Notes: generated by a model not told the origin, from the sequence alone. A stretch of DNA of 64,000 nt from Paraspadella gotoi (GCA_051294375.1 CM119270.1:15293918-15357917), one strand, 5' to 3'; shown: positions 10,103 to 22,534, numbered from the stretch's first letter. Made by a program: numbers and translations.

Positions 10103-10313
10103 GTGGCTGAGAAGTAGTTTCACAAAAAATCCTTGCAGAAATGCAACAAAATACAACAAAATCCTTTCAGAAATGCAACAAAACTTTCAAAATCTTAAAA
10201 ATAAAAAACCGCGGGAATTTTTCCTTATAAAAAAAAGAAAGAATAAAAAGAAAAAAAAGAGATTTAAAGCTAAAAGAGAAAAACGCTTAGGGATAATGGC
10301 CGCTATTTGTTGA
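10103..10313 (+). pseudogene. Locus A terminal exon, copy 2 (frame broken)
   Basis: The acceptor TTGCTTCAG is kept. The exon reads through two different frames. One contains ILAEMQQN and the other ILSEMQQNFQNLKNKKPREF, followed by a Lys-rich tail and a TGA at 10,311. The near repetition of IL(A/S)EMQQN suggests the real protein has two related helical turns. A one-base discrepancy splits them here. Confidence 0.35.
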
Positions 10314-10399
10314 GGAAGGGCTCAACTCCAATTCGTATGAACTTCAATTTTAAGAGAGAGAGAGANNNNNNNNNNGAGAGAGAGATTGAAAATTTTAGG

Positions 10400-11513
10400 G
10401 TGTTTTGAAAACGTGGAGAGTATTATTAGATAAAAGGGAGGCAATAAATGACAAGAAAAGGTGGAAGAAGGAGGAGAAATTAGGAAATATTGGGTCGGAG
10501 GCTGAAAGTGGAGAAGAGGAGGAGGAAAGAGGGAGAGTGGGAGGAAGGGAGGAGAACAGAAGATGAGAGGAAGAGAAAAGAGGAGAGGAAAATAAAGGAG
10601 AGGAGAGGAAAAGAAGAAGGGAGAAGAGGAAAACGAAAAAATAGAAAAGAAAATAGAAAAGAAAAGAAAAGAAAAGAAAGTCAATCGTTTGTCGGAAAGG
10701 GAGAGAGGTAGAGCCAGAAAAGAAAGGATATAGAAGAGAAAGCTAAGGAAGAGCAAAGAAAAGGAAAATCGGTCGGTAAAAGGGGTACAAAGGAATTTGT
10801 GTGAATCAGAGAAAGGAAGAGCATAACGGATGGGAGAGAGAAAAGGGATTTATAAATTGAGCTGCCGCAAATATCGCGCGGCTCAAAAGTTAAGTATGAT
10901 GTTGATCTTTGCCTTCAATTAATATTTTTATCTTCCTTTAGTCGATCACGATTCTTTTCTCTTTTTTTTGCGCATTCTTGGTTTCCAGGCAAGACCTGTC
11001 TGGCATTTCTTCTGTCCAGCTTTATTACCAACTGAAAAGCGAATGTTATTATTAGATAGTGAGATTTTGAACTGAGATGAATCTCTACAATCTGCGAATT
11101 TACATATGGTAGTGGTTGTATATAATTTTGTAATTGTACCGAATCGAATATTTAGTTACTTTTTAGCATTAGCCGAGGTCTTTCGTTTGGAGAGCTAAAT
11201 TACACTGGTTCCTCTCAATTCCGCAACTGTCATCTACTGCGTACCCGTTTTTGTTAACAATGCTTTTCTTGTTATCTAACATCGAATTCAACTTCTTCCA
11301 TGTCTTGCTTTTCACTCTCCATTTAGATTCTTCACGTCAAAATTTTCGTTATCAGTCCATAACTCATAAGGTTACTTGCATGGGCCTTTGTTTTAACTTC
11401 TTTTGAGACACGCGCGCGCCCTCCTCCCTTCACCTTCCTACGTCTATTTATTTTCCAACCGCTCCTCCTGCCTCCTCCTCCTCCTCCCACCCTCCCTTCG
11501 TCTTCAATTACAG
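10400..11513. other. Purine-rich and AT-rich spacer, copy 2
   Basis: This is the equivalent of 6,000-7,073. It contains the A/G-rich tract at 10,440-10,690, AT-rich sequence to 11,400, and a C/T-rich stretch leading to the locus B acceptor ending at 11,513. No additional gene is supported. Confidence 0.6.
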
Positions 11514-11634
11514 TTTAATCATAGACCTTTGAAGGATGAAAATCCCGACATTTGACCCGGAAAGAGTTCGCGGCCGCAAAAAAAGATCCTCTTCTTTCTC
11601 GGGTGAGTCCGCTCGGCGTCCACCCTTTGTCGAG
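11514..11634 (+). CDS. Locus B exon 1, copy 2 (best copy)
   Basis: The acceptor TTCAATTACAG ends at 11,513 and the donor GAG|GTAAGT begins at 11,635. ATG at 11,536 opens 33 codons that run in frame to the donor, beginning MKIPTFDPERVRGRKKRSSS and ending PPFVE, so the exon ends in phase 0. The RKKRSSSFS stretch has the look of a basophilic-kinase site. The start is taken as the first ATG of the exon. The three copies disagree on the reading frame, so the protein sequence is provisional. Confidence 0.42.
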
Positions 11635-11834
11635 GTAAGTTCTTCCCGTTGGCGCTTGCTTCGCGCTTAAACTGAATCCTCTTTCGAATTGTTTATCAGC
11701 CTGGAAAGAACCTCGCTCTCCGTTACTATCTCATCTCCCCTCTTCTTCTCTTCTCTCCGTCTCTCTCTCTGCTCCTCTCTCCTCTCTCTGCGTCTCTCTC
11801 CTTCTCTTCTGTCTCTCTCTTGCTCTTCTCTCTG

Positions 11835-11866
<32 letters not shown>

Positions 11867-12169
11867 TCTCTCTCCTCTCTCCGCTGCTCTCTTTCGCTCC
11901 GTCTCCTCTCTCTCTCTTCTCTCTCTTCCTCTCTCTCTCTCCTCTCTCTCTGATCTCTCTCTCTCTGTCTCTCTCGCTCTCTCTCTCATCTCTCCTGCCT
12001 CTCTCTCCTCTCACCTCTCGGCTGTGCCACTCTCTCGTTCTCTCTCTGCTCTCCTGCTTATCCCGGTGACTCGTTTTTCTCGACCCCCGAATCCGCGCAC
12101 CGAAATCCTCTCATCGAATTTCCGGTCCTTCCGAGTCAAAGAAGGTCTTTTCAACCTTTCGCTCTGGTC

Positions 12170-12545
12170 GTCTGTCGTGCGTTTCGCTCGTGATTCAATC
12201 GCTGTCGCTCATCTTCATCCGCCATCGAATCGTCGTCGTCTTCGTCGTTGTTCATTGACTGTCGTCGCTCTTCGTTCGGTCGTTCTCTCCATCTTCGACA
12301 TTGTTGCATACGTCGTCTTCGTCGCGCGCCATCATCGTCGTCCGAGCTCTTCGTCGTCGTTCATCGTCCGTACGTCTTCGTCTGTCGCCCGTCGTCGTCG
12401 TCCTCGAGATCTTTTCGTCGCTTGTCTTCGTGGCGTCATCGTCGATCTCGTTCTCGTCCTTCGTTCATCGTCGTCGTCCTCGTCGTCGTCGCATCGTCGA
12501 TCCGTCCTCGTCTCGTGCGTCCTCGTCGTCGTCGGCATCATGACG
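12170..12545. repeat. (TCG)n tract, copy 2
   Basis: This is the equivalent of 7,562-7,965, preceded by the CT tract at 11,740-12,055. Frames through it give Arg-rich and Ser/Val-rich peptides and a minus-strand Asp/Glu-rich peptide. None is consistent between copies. Confidence 0.8.
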
Positions 12546-12999
12546 TCGCGTCATCGATGTTGTTTTTTATGTCTGTTACTTATTTGTTTTTTTTATTCTG
12601 TTTTTTTTTGGTTTTTTTTTCGCTGTTGTTCTGTTGTTTTGATTTTGGTCGAGGGTCGTTTATCTCGTTATCCGTGTTTCGGATATTTCATCATGAAGAA
12701 TTCGTCGCAACTTCGAGGAAACTTGGTTTTTATTCTAATAATGATCGCGGAGGACGACTAAGTATTAAGTATCACACTAAAATTATCTAAACGTGCCCCT
12801 TTTAAAAAAAAAAAAACGAACTGGAAACATCAATTCTTATGCTTTTTTTTTTTGAAGAAAAACATAATTCAAAGCTTAACTCACCCAAGGTTTTAAGAAA
12901 GTAAAAAGCTCCTAACCTTCTCTGCCTTACCCTCTCATCTCTCCAAATTTTTCGCCCTCACCGCTCGACTCTTCTCTCGCCGCCCCCAAACCAAAACAG

Positions 13000-13165
13000 G
13001 AGATTTCCTTCGGCGTCGGATTCGGTTTTTGGAAATTGGAGAGAAAATGGAGGATTAACTCAGATATCAGTATTCAAATCTCAAATCGAGAATCTCTCTT
13101 CTTCGCACAAACGGTTGTGATATCGCCTCCGCCGCTTCGAAAGCAAAACTCAATGGGCAAAGTGA
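13000..13165 (+). pseudogene. Locus B exon 2, copy 2 (3' frame broken)
   Basis: The acceptor and the first 12 codons (EISFGVGFGFWK) match copy 1 apart from Ser for Thr at position 3. The next residues differ, reading LERKWRINSDISIQ where copy 1 has FGEKMEELNSDISIQ, through paired indels. After VVIS extra bases shift the frame past the stop at the place equivalent to 13,163. This is probably the same exon with sequence errors. Confidence 0.4.
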
Positions 13166-14040
13166 AATCATCATCATCAATCATCATAAACTCTTTTGCC
13201 TCTCTCTGCTCTCTCTCTCGTCTCTCTCTCGTCTCTCTCTCTCTCTCTCTCATCGACTCGATTACGAATTTTTTGTCTTGTTTTTTTAAGTTACTAATAC
13301 TTCACCCCTATTCTTGCTCCATCTCTCACCTCATTTCTCTCTTTCCTGATCGCTTCTCTAGACTAGCCTCTCTCCGACATCATCTGCACTGTCCCATTCC
13401 TTTCTCTTACTCTTTTTCCTCCTCTTCTCCTCCTTATCTCCTCATCTCTCTCGCAATCGGTCTTCTCTCTCTCCTCTTCATTCTGCTCTCTCCTCATCAT
13501 CTAGTCGCTCTTCTCTCTCGTCTTCTTTCCTGCGTTTTGCCCTCTGGGAAATAGCTAAGGAAAAGTAATCAATATTAAACGTCAATTAAAGTCAATTAAC
13601 AATTTGTAAATATTCTTCGAGAAATACTCATGGTAGCCTATTTTAGTCCCGTCAAAGGTGACTAAAGCCGCCTTGTATTAATTTCATTGTCTATTTCGGT
13701 CTACCGTCGTCATGGCTCGTGCTGCACGGATGTTCTCGTTTTCTCTTCTCTCCTCTACTCATGCTCTCATCTCTCTTCTCTCTCTATCTACCTTTTTCTG
13801 ACTGCTCTCGTACTTTCATACGGATGATCGAAATTTTTGTGCTACTTGTTATCTTCTCAGTGATGCTAAGAACTTGATCACCACCTAATATACCTCTCTA
13901 CTCGTCTCTCTCGTCTCTTGCTCCTCCTCTCTGTCCTCTCGTCTCGCTCTCTCTGCATTCTTCTGGTCGTCTCCGTCGTCGTCTTCTCTCGTCTCTTTTC
14001 TGTCTTCGCCCCTTTTTGGAGTTCTTTTTCCTCTCTCTTA
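13166..14040. other. CT-rich and AT-rich spacer
   Basis: CT-rich tracts lie at 13,195-13,255, 13,320-13,540 and 13,735-13,990 with AT-rich sequence between. It ends in a poly-A run at 14,041-14,056. I see no gene. Confidence 0.6.
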
Positions 14041-14606
14041 AAAAAAAAAAAAAAAAGAAAAAAGAAAAACCATAACAAAACATCGTGAAAATTGTCGGAG
14101 ATTTGAGCATCCATTATCGTCACCTTTTCACGAGGTTAAAGAAACCAAATTTTGTTTGAGCCAAAATTCAAAGTTATAAGCTGGTTTACGCGACACGCAG
14201 ATAGCTTATCGTCGTCTTGTCTAAAAAAAAACCTTTTAAATAAAAATCAGCTCATTAAACCTTCGCCGAACGAAACTTCGCAACCTGTGCGACCTGTGCG
14301 CCACGAGCCATATATATCCGTTTTCGTATTTTAGTTTATAACGAGATTAAAGCGAATCTGATAACGTCATGGCAAGAGTATCAAGCCACCGAAAGCAAAT
14401 CGGATCGGACATCGACCTTTATAAAATAAAAAAAACAAACAAATGAACTATCAGTTTAGAATTCAATACCTGTTTGTTTGATTCATGTTTTTGTAAATGA
14501 ACTTAGATTAAAGTTTCCAAAAAAAAAAATCTTGTGGCTTCGAAAAGAAACTCGAGTCATCGACGAGATTTCTCGACTTCTCATTGTTGCGGTTTAGATT
14601 TCCTCG

Positions 14607-14740
14607 ATGCGACTCGACGAGCTGCTCGTCCTGCTCGATCGGCTGCTCAACCAGCTCATCTCGCTCGATTCAGTTGATCCAACTCGAAGAAAGAGCATTT
14701 TTTCAACTCGATTTTCGAAAGAGAAAGAGAAAGAGAAAGA
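14607..14740 (+). CDS. Leucine-rich short frame running into a gap
   Basis: ATG 14,607 is preceded by an in-frame TAG and opens MRLDELLVLLDRLLNQLISL, then a basic Ser/Lys-rich stretch that runs into a 10-N gap. The first 20 residues form a plausible amphipathic, leucine-zipper-like helix. In copy 3 (about 23,808-23,945) an extra T breaks the ATG and the frame differs. The DNA is itself a loose CTCGAN/GCTGCTC repeat, so the frame may be accidental. Confidence 0.25.
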
Positions 14741-14750
14741 NNNNNNNNNN

Positions 14751-14893
14751 AAAAACAATTGAAAGTTTATCCTCGGATTTTTAAAATCTCATCTTCTCAT
14801 CCTCGACCGTCGTCGTTATCGTCGTCGTCGTCATCGTCTTCCTCCCCGCTTTTCCATTCTCTAATCTACTCCATCCTCTTCGCCCCTCCTCTC

Positions 14894-14928
<35 letters not shown>

Positions 14929-15134
14929 ACTCTCTCTCTCTCTCTCTCTCTTCCATTCTCCCGCCGTCCAAAACCCGGTTCGTCAAGAAGACGCCACCCT
15001 CTCGGGCACTGTCCTCTTCCCTCAGACGTCCGCTCTTCTTCCTCCTATAGACTCATCCCACGTCGCTGCATCTTCCTCGTCGCCGCTCTTCCCCCTCCCC
15101 TAGGACGCCATTGATTCGACGGGCGTGGACGATC
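14751..15134. other. TCG and CT repeat spacer
   Basis: A TCG tract at 14,808-14,845 and CT tracts at 14,895-14,955 lead to the sequence CCCTAGGACGCCATTG just before the 100-N gap. The same end is continuous in copy 3 at 24,300-24,340. Confidence 0.6.
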
Positions 15135-15234
15135 NNNNNNNNNNNNNNNNNNNNNNNNNNNNNNNNNNNNNNNNNNNNNNNNNNNNNNNNNNNNNNNNNN
15201 NNNNNNNNNNNNNNNNNNNNNNNNNNNNNNNNNN
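15135..15234. other. Assembly gap of 100 N
   Basis: One hundred N separate copy 2 from copy 3. The DNA on the right restarts at the position equivalent to about 2,620 in copy 1. The gap therefore joins two versions of the same locus. Confidence 0.9.
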
Positions 15235-17751
15235 GAGGGAGGAGAAAAGAGAAGAGAGGAGAAGGGAAGAGAGAGGAAGAGAGGAGAAGAAGAGGGAGAG
15301 AGAAGAGAGAGAGGAGGACAGGAGGGAGAGAGAGAAAGAAAAAGAAAGGACCGGCGTTGAAAAGGGAAACAAAAACCTCGGGGGACCGGCTTGTCGGGGA
15401 AATTTGGTCCATCGTTCTTTCTTTTCTTCTCTCTTCTCCCAAACTCGGTTATAAACCCCTTTCTTCTTTTATTTTCTTTACCTCTTTCCTTCTCTCTTCT
15501 CTTTTCCCTTTTCTTCCCTCTTCCTCCTCTTCTTTTCTCTCTCTCCTTCTTCTCTTCTCTCCTCCTTTTCTCTTTTTCTTTTCTTCAATCTCTTTTTCTC
15601 TTTTTCTCTCTCTCTTCGGTCTTTTTCATTAAACTCACCAAAGGGCTAAAATTCGAGGTCGGGTGTTTTTTTCCCCGCCCCAAAGGTCGATCACCCTCGA
15701 AAATTTTCTTTCAAAAACTCCAACTTCGTCGAATGAAGTTGGGTGTTTATGAAGGGGACGAATTCGGGACGGGCACGCTAACGACGGACGAATGAGAACA
15801 CGGGGCGTCGATGGACGGGGGACGACCGACGGAGGAAGTGAAAATCGTTTCGCCGCAAAGTTGCCAATGTGTGAGGCAAAACTTTTCAAGGGCTATTATT
15901 TTTTTTTAAGGGTTTTGTCTATTTTAAACATCTCTAAACAAAAGTAACCAACAATTAAAAACAAACTTTTAACTTTCAAAACAACAAAACATAACCAAAT
16001 TAAAACAAAACAAACAAAACAACAAAAAAAAACAGGGAAAACAACAAAACTAAAACCGGGGAACGACGAAACCAAATAACCACAATAGAAAACAACCCCC
16101 AACAGCGGCCACCAGTACCGTCATTTTTTCAATTACCCCACCCACCCCCCAAAAAACTTTCCCACCCCCCACGGTCAAACAACAAAAACAAAACACAACA
16201 ATGTTGACGAACGGGGAGGGAAATTCCCAAATTTTCCCCGGCTGACCCCACGGGAACCAAGAATTTAAAAAGATTCAAAAAAAAACAAGGAGGTGGGGCG
16301 AACAAATTTTCTCTTTAAGGGGGGGCCATTAACAGACGGAACAAAAAAACAACAACAACGACAAACCACCGTGACCGGAAACCCCGCGAAAGAAAACAAA
16401 TAGAAAAAACCATTTTGTTAATTTGACTCGTTGGTATTGTTGTGTGTTTGAGTGAAAAACGGGCCCAAAACGTGGAGGAATAGCATTTTCAGCCCGGCCA
16501 GATTGCCGGTTGAAGGGAAGGGAGGGGGAAAAGTGCGGCCAGGGAAGTTTGGTTTTATTTCGTTTGGGAATTTGGATCCTGGGCTCGGGTTGCAATTGGG
16601 TTAAAAAATAAAAGGGAGATAATTAAAAGAGGAACATATTTCCTTGTTAAACCGGGCTAAAAACCCAAACCCAAAATCTGGTTCCAAAAAACTTTCCAAG
16701 GGGCCAAGATAGCTTATTTATTAAATGAAATGGATAATTTAAAAATAAAGTTGTAAACCCATTTTTTCTTTCATAAAGTGGGGCTAAATATTAAGATTAA
16801 AACTTTAAAGAAGAAAATTGGTGACTTTTTCTTATTACCCGGTCCCGCATGCACCTAAAAAGATGAATTTTTTTTCCACCGTACCATTTCACCCAAAAGG
16901 GTAAATGGGATATTTCAACCCCAAATGTCTTTTGAAAGAAAGTTTAATTTCCGGGCCGATGTCTTGGGTATTGTTATTAAATTTTAAATAACTAAATCTT
17001 GCGAATGGAGGAGTATTTAAAATATTGTGAACAGTGTGTAATTTAGAAAGTAAATAAATGATAGAAAAGTTGTAGGTTTAAGGGATAGATAAGTATAGTA
17101 TTTCCCGAGCGTTCTGGGGGCCAAAGGCATGAGTTTAAAACAAAAAGTCATATATTAGTGCGGTGGTGTAGAGAATTTCCAATTTTCAACCACGGGCGGA
17201 ACACCGCTTTTCTGGAAAAAGAAACTGGGAGGGGGGGGGTAAAATAAAGGGAATATTAGGAAACCCTCCCGAGGGCGACACCCCAACTGGGGGCTCCGCC
17301 TTCAGGGCGGTTTTAATCCCGCTCGAAAAAACTGATAAGAAGGCCTTTTTTCCTCCTTTCCCAAACCGGAATATTGGAGCCCAAGGATTCTCCGAAGTCC
17401 ATTTCTTCTTAATCCTTCTTTCCCGGGGAACTATCTGAACCCTTTTATTTAAACTCCAACTTGCATATACCCCTGGCTTTATAAATTTTCTTTCTTTTCC
17501 CCACCTTACTGTCAGGGGGTTAGATAAGTTTCGGAACTTTCTAGGACCCAATTTAAGTGGACCCAATTGTGGAGGTCCGTCCCAAGGTTCCCCCAGGAAA
17601 AACCGATAAACGGAATTAAAAAGTAATTTTTGGGACGGAAAAAGAGTTGGTAATAGGTTTTTGGTTCTCTCCCCTCTTGTGAATTTTACTTCCCTTCCTT
17701 TCTCTTTTATACTCGCGGGGTAGACTGGAACCTCCAACCTCGATCCTCGAT

Positions 17752-18056
17752 TAAATTGGATTTTTTCCGCTCTTTTGATTGGGCCCTGACCCTGAAGTTT
17801 TTGGGGAACATTTCCCAGGGGCTTTCTCTGGATTGGCCCTTTGGGGAAATTGAGAAAATATTCTCCCGGCTTTCTTGATTTGGGCCCGTGACCCCCTGGA
17901 GGGTTTAAAAAAAAATTTTTCCAGCTTTCTGATTTAAGCCCCCTGAGGAATTTGGTGGGAAATTTTTTTTTTCCAGCCTTCTCTGGATTGGGGCCCAGGG
18001 CCCCCAAGAGTTTGGACTCTCCAGGGCTCTTTCTGAATTGGGCCCTTTAAAAAATT
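17752..18056. repeat. CCAAT minisatellite, copy 3
   Basis: This is the degraded equivalent of 4,447-4,715, with GATTGGGCCC and GATTGGCCC variants at about 40-60 bp spacing. A long minus-strand frame across it, rich in Pro, Gly and Lys, is a translation of the repeat and is not called. Confidence 0.6.
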
Positions 18057-18774
18057 TTTCGAAGGAAAACCCTTCCCTTTTTCTCTTCCCTCCTTCTCCC
18101 CCTCTTCCCTATATTTCATTCTTTCCCCGGGTTCCCCAGAATAAACAGAATTTTTTTCTTCATTTTCCTTTCGTTGTTGGCCAATTTCCGGGGTCCTCTT
18201 TCTCTGAATTAAATATTATTGCCTCGCCACTTTTCTTCAATAACTCGTTCCTCATTTATGAACCTAAGGTTTCTTTAACTGGGGTTAAAAAGCCAAACAA
18301 ATTAACTCCGGATTCTGGGCCAACCTCGGAAATTGTTTAAATACTTTTGTGATAACCCCACCGGGGGGGCATTATCGTTTTCAATTTTTAATTTTCAATT
18401 GGAAAACCCCCAAATGTGTTGGAACTCTTCGTTTTACGGATTGATTGCCCTATAATTATTATAAAATATAAATTGTTTCTTTTGGGACCCAATTTTCGGC
18501 CTATTTTTCTTTTCTTTAAAAGGTATTTTCTTAGGAATTCCACGTTAAAACCCCTTTGGACGGGGCCGGCGGGACTTTTTCAAAGCTTAAATTAAAAGGG
18601 AGGTGGAAAGACCAACAAAAAGTTTTCTTTGTAAGAGTAAAACTAAGGAAACTTGCCTAGTGATTTGGGCGTTTTTAAAATAATTAAAAAAAAAAAAAAT
18701 GGAACTGAAATAAACGGGTTGGATCTTACGTGATATCGGTGGAACGAGGAGGCTATGTCATTTTACGTAAAATT

Positions 18775-19580
18775 GTTATTGGAAGGAAATGAAATAATTC
18801 AAAAAAACATCAAAAAACAGAACAACAACCAAAACCAACAACAAAATTCCCAATATTTGAGGGAGAGGGAATACTAAGTTGAAGAAGAAGGGAAAAACCG
18901 CCAAAAAAAAGGAACTTTTTTTCCATTGGGGAACGGGAAATTTTTCTATTCTGGTTTCTTTGAAAATTAAAGATTGAGCTGAAGTTGTAAACGGGGAAAC
19001 TTCAAACCTTTCCGTTACAAACCCCCCAAAGAAACTTCTGAAAAAGAAGGAGCGGAGCCTTCTCCTTTTTTTATTTTAATTCTGTTTTCCGAACACACAC
19101 CAAGAGGAAGGAGAGGGAGATAGGGGAGGGTGAGGGAGGGAGAAGAAGGAGGAGAGAGGAGAGAGAAGGAGAAATAGACGAACAGAGGAGAGAGAAGAGG
19201 AGAGGAGAAGAGGAAAACAAGTCTCTGCGGCCACAATAATTTTATTTTTTTTATTTTAATCTTTTCACTTTTTTTTTTGTTTATTATTTAAATATTTTAA
19301 CTCCATTTGCTTTTTTTCAGTGCTTTGAAAGAAGGAAGTAAGTTTCACAAAAATTTTTCCCCTTGGGGCAAGGGAAGAAAAAAATTGCGCAAAACCAATA
19401 ACAACAATCCCTTTTTCAAGAAAATGCAACAAAAAACTTTCCAAAAAATCTTAAAAATAATAAAAAAACGCGGGAAATTTTTTTTTTCCCTTATATAAAA
19501 AAAAGGAAAAGAAGAAGAAAATTAAAAAAGAAAAAGGGATAGCTAAAAAAAAAAGAGAAACGCTTTAGGGGATAATGGCC
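18775..19580 (+). pseudogene. Locus A, copy 3 (both exons broken)
   Basis: The DNA of both locus A exons is recognisable. The exon 1 region is at 18,775-19,075, and the terminal exon follows an acceptor ending at 19,320. Inserted bases in almost every homopolymer destroy the frames. No inference about loss of function is safe, because the neighbouring noncoding DNA is equally noisy. Confidence 0.4.
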
Positions 19581-20813
19581 GCTATTGTTTTTGAGGGAAA
19601 GGGGCTTCCAAACTCCAAATTCGTATTTTTTGAACTTTCAAATTTTAGAGAGGAGAAGAGAAGAGAGAAGAGAAGAGAGATTGGAAAATTTTAGGAGGGT
19701 GTTTTGGAAAACCGTGGGAGTATTATAGATAAAAAAGGGAGGCAATAATGGACAAGGAAAGGTGAAGAAGGAGGAGAATTAGGGGAATTAAATTGCGTCG
19801 AGGCTTTGAGGGAGGAAGGAGGGAGGAGGAAAAAGGGGAGAAGGAGGAGGAAGGAGGAAAACAAGAAGATTGAGGGGAGGGAGAGAGAAGAGGGAGGAGG
19901 GGACAAAAATTAAAAGGGAGAGAGAGGGGGAAAAAAGAAAAGAAGGGGAAAGAGAAAACAAAAAATTAGGAAAAGGAAAAAAGAAAAAAAAAAGAAAAGG
20001 GAAAAGAAAGTTTTTCAATCGTTTTGTCGGGAAAAAGGAGAGGGGTTAGAGGGCAGGGAAAAAGGAAAAAGGATTTTAAGAAAGAAGGGAAAAAAGAAAA
20101 GAAAAAGAAAAGGAAAAATTCGTCGGGAAAGGGTAAAAAGGATTTGTTTGTTTCAAGAGAAGGGAAGGAAGCATTAACGGGGATTGGGGAGGAGGAGGAA
20201 AAGGGTGGATTTTTTTTAAATTTTTTGAAAAAGGGCTTTTTTCCGAAAAAATTTTATTCCCCCGCCGCGGCCTCAAAAAAAAGTTAAAGGTATTTGATGT
20301 CGATTTCTTTGCCCCTTTTTCAATTAATTTTACTTCGTTTAAAGGTTTCGATCACGATCTTTTTCTTTTTTTTTGGCCATTGTTTTTCAAAAAGGGGGCA
20401 GAACTTTTGGTTTTTCTTGGGGCCAATTTTTTTCTTTTGTTTCCAATCTTTTTTTCCAACTGGAAAAAAGGGCCGGATTTTATTATTTTAAGGATATGGA
20501 TTTTAATTGAAGGATTTCGGAATCTTCTCCAAAAATTTTCTTTCCCCATTTAACAATATTTTGTAGGGTTTAATAATTTTTTAATTTTCTTGAATTTTTT
20601 CGAATTTAAAACTCTTGGGCTTTCCCGTTTACCTTTCTTTTTTTGCCCCCCTTTTTTCCCTTTTTCACCTTTTCCTACCTTATTTATTTTTTTTCCCAAA
20701 AACCCCGTTTCCCCTTTCCTCCCTTTCCTCTTCCTTTTCCCTCCCCCCCCACCCCCCAACCCTTCCCCCCCTCCCCCCTGTCTTCCAATTTTACACGTTA
20801 TAGGCTGGGAAGG

Positions 20814-20954
20814 ATGAAAAAAATCCGGAACATTTGGACCCGGGAAAAGGAGGTTTCCGCGGGGCGAAAGGGATTCCCTCTTCTTTCTTTTTTTCGGGGG
20901 GTTGAAAAAGGGTCCGCGCTTTTCCGGGCGGCCCCCTTCACCCTTTTGGTTCGA
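20814..20954 (+). pseudogene. Locus B exon 1, copy 3 (frame broken)
   Basis: ATG 20,814 and the end TTCGAG|GTAAAG at 20,955 mark the exon. It is 141 bp long against 98-99 bp in the other copies because of inserted bases. The acceptor side is also damaged. Confidence 0.4.
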
Positions 20955-21464
20955 GGTAAAGTTTTTTTCCCTTCCGTTTGGGGCGGCTGCTTTTCCGCGG
21001 CTTTTAAACCTGGAATTTCCTCTTTTCGAAATTGTTAATCCTGGAAAAGAAACCCCTCCGGCGCTTCTTTCCGGTTTAATTTCTAATTCTTTCCCCTCCT
21101 TTCTCTCTCGCTTTTCTTTTCCTCCCTTCTTCTGTTTTGTCCTCCTTTTTCTTTCTCTTTCTCCCTTCTGTCTCTTCTCTCCCTTTTCCCTTCTTCTTCT
21201 TTTCTTTTCCCCCCCCTTTTTCCTTTCCCCCTTTCTCTTCCCCCCTTTTTCTTTTTCCCCTTCCCTCTCCCCTTCTTCCCCCCTTTCCCCTCTCTTCTTC
21301 CCTTCTCTTCTTTTCTTCTTCTCCCCCTCTCTCTCTCCTCTTTTTTCTCTTCTTCCCTCTCTTTCCGGTGTGACTCGTTTTTCTCGACCCCGAAATCCGC
21401 GCCACGAAATCCTCCTCAATCGATTTCCGTCCTTCTCAGTCAAAGAAGGTCTTTTCACCTTTCG

Positions 21465-21880
21465 CTGGTCGTCGTTCGGTCGGTCGTGCGCGTCGTCGTT
21501 CGTCGTCGTCGTCTTTCGTCGCCATCATCGTCCATCGTCTTTCGTCGTGATTCATCGTCGGTCATCTTTCATCGCCATCCAAAATTTTCGGGGTCCCGTT
21601 TTCGTTTTTCTTTTTTTCGGTCGGGTTTTTTTCCCCATTTGGTGGGAAAACGTCGGTCGCTTTCGTCGTCGTTCCCTCATCTTCGACATTCATTTGTTCA
21701 TTCGTCGTCGTCGGTCTTCGTCGTGATTATTCGTCGTCGTTCTTCGGTCCGCCGTTCGTCGTCGTCGTCTGTCTTTGTCGTCCTATTTTTTCGTCGCCCG
21801 TCCGTCGTCGTTCGTCGACCTCGTCTTCGTCTTTCGTTCATCGGTCGTCGTCCTCGTTCGTCGTCCTCACTTGACGTCGT
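21465..21880. repeat. (TCG)n tract, copy 3
   Basis: This is the equivalent of 7,562-7,965, with an inserted stretch near 21,580-21,650. The CT tract precedes it at 21,085-21,370. No protein is called. Confidence 0.8.
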
Positions 21881-22354
21881 CATCGATGTTGTTTTTATGT
21901 CTGTTTATTATTTCTGTTGTTTTTTTTGTTGTTTTTTGTTTTATTTTTGGTCGTTATCCGTGTTTTCGGATTTTAAATCATGAAAGAAATTTCGTCGGAA
22001 ACTTCGAGGAATTGGTTTTTTACTAATAATGAGGGACGACTAAGTATTAAGTAATTAATCTAAACGTGCCCCTTTTAAAAAAAACGAAAAACTTTGGGAA
22101 CATCAATTCTTATTCTTTTTTTTTTTGAGAAAAAAGATTAAACGAATCAGAAAGACTAATATAATACAATATACAATTAAATTAGAATAATCATCTTTGA
22201 TCTTTCCCAAACAATGCAAGTTTTGCAAAGAGTTAACTCACCCAGTTTTTTAAAAAATAAAAAACCTTTGCCTCACTTCTCTGCCTTACCCTCTCATCTC
22301 TCCCACTTTTTCCCCTCACCTTCGACTCTTCTCTCCCCCCCCAAACCAAAACAG

Positions 22355-22516
22355 GAGATTTCCTTCGGCGTCGGATTCGGTTTTTGGAAATTGGAGAGAA
22401 ATGAGGATTTAACTCAGATATTCAGTTATTCAAATCTCAAATCGAGGAATCTCTCTTCTTCGCACAAAACGGTTGTGATATCCCTCCCCTTCGAAAGACA
22501 ACTCATGGCAAAGTGA
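22355..22516 (+). pseudogene. Locus B exon 2, copy 3
   Basis: The acceptor (CAAACCAAAACAG) and the opening EISFGVGFGFWKLER are intact, and the exon ends VVISLPFERQLMAK with TGA at 22,514. The middle is shifted by indels, so it passes through a different frame for about 22 codons. Total length equals that of copy 1. Confidence 0.4.
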
Positions 22517-22534
22517 AATCATCATCATCATCAT

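Larger units (their letters stand above)
9226..15134. repeat. Locus copy 2 of 3
   Basis: The segment begins at the point equivalent to 4,825 in copy 1 (GATAAATATTATGCCTCGCC) and continues past the end of copy 1 into DNA shared with 23,090-24,335. It ends at a 100-N gap. It has 10-N gaps at 10,366-10,375 and 14,741-14,750. Its frames are the best of the three for locus A exon 1 and locus B exon 1. Confidence 0.85.

Noticed and set aside
11667-12014. Arg/Glu-rich frames on the minus strand
   Set aside because: They are translated (GA)n repeats. Similar frames occur at every CT tract in the window.
14041-14360. Conserved segment between copies 2 and 3 considered as an exon
   Set aside because: Stops occur in all frames in at least one copy and no paired splice sites were found.
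17186-18007. A 273-codon minus-strand frame rich in Pro, Gly and Lys
   Set aside because: It covers the degraded CCAAT minisatellite of copy 3 and is absent from copy 1. Stretched homopolymers removed the stops.
20550-21458. A 302-codon minus-strand Lys/Glu/Gly-rich frame
   Set aside because: It spans the noisiest part of copy 3, including a CT tract and C-runs, and has no counterpart in copies 1 and 2.
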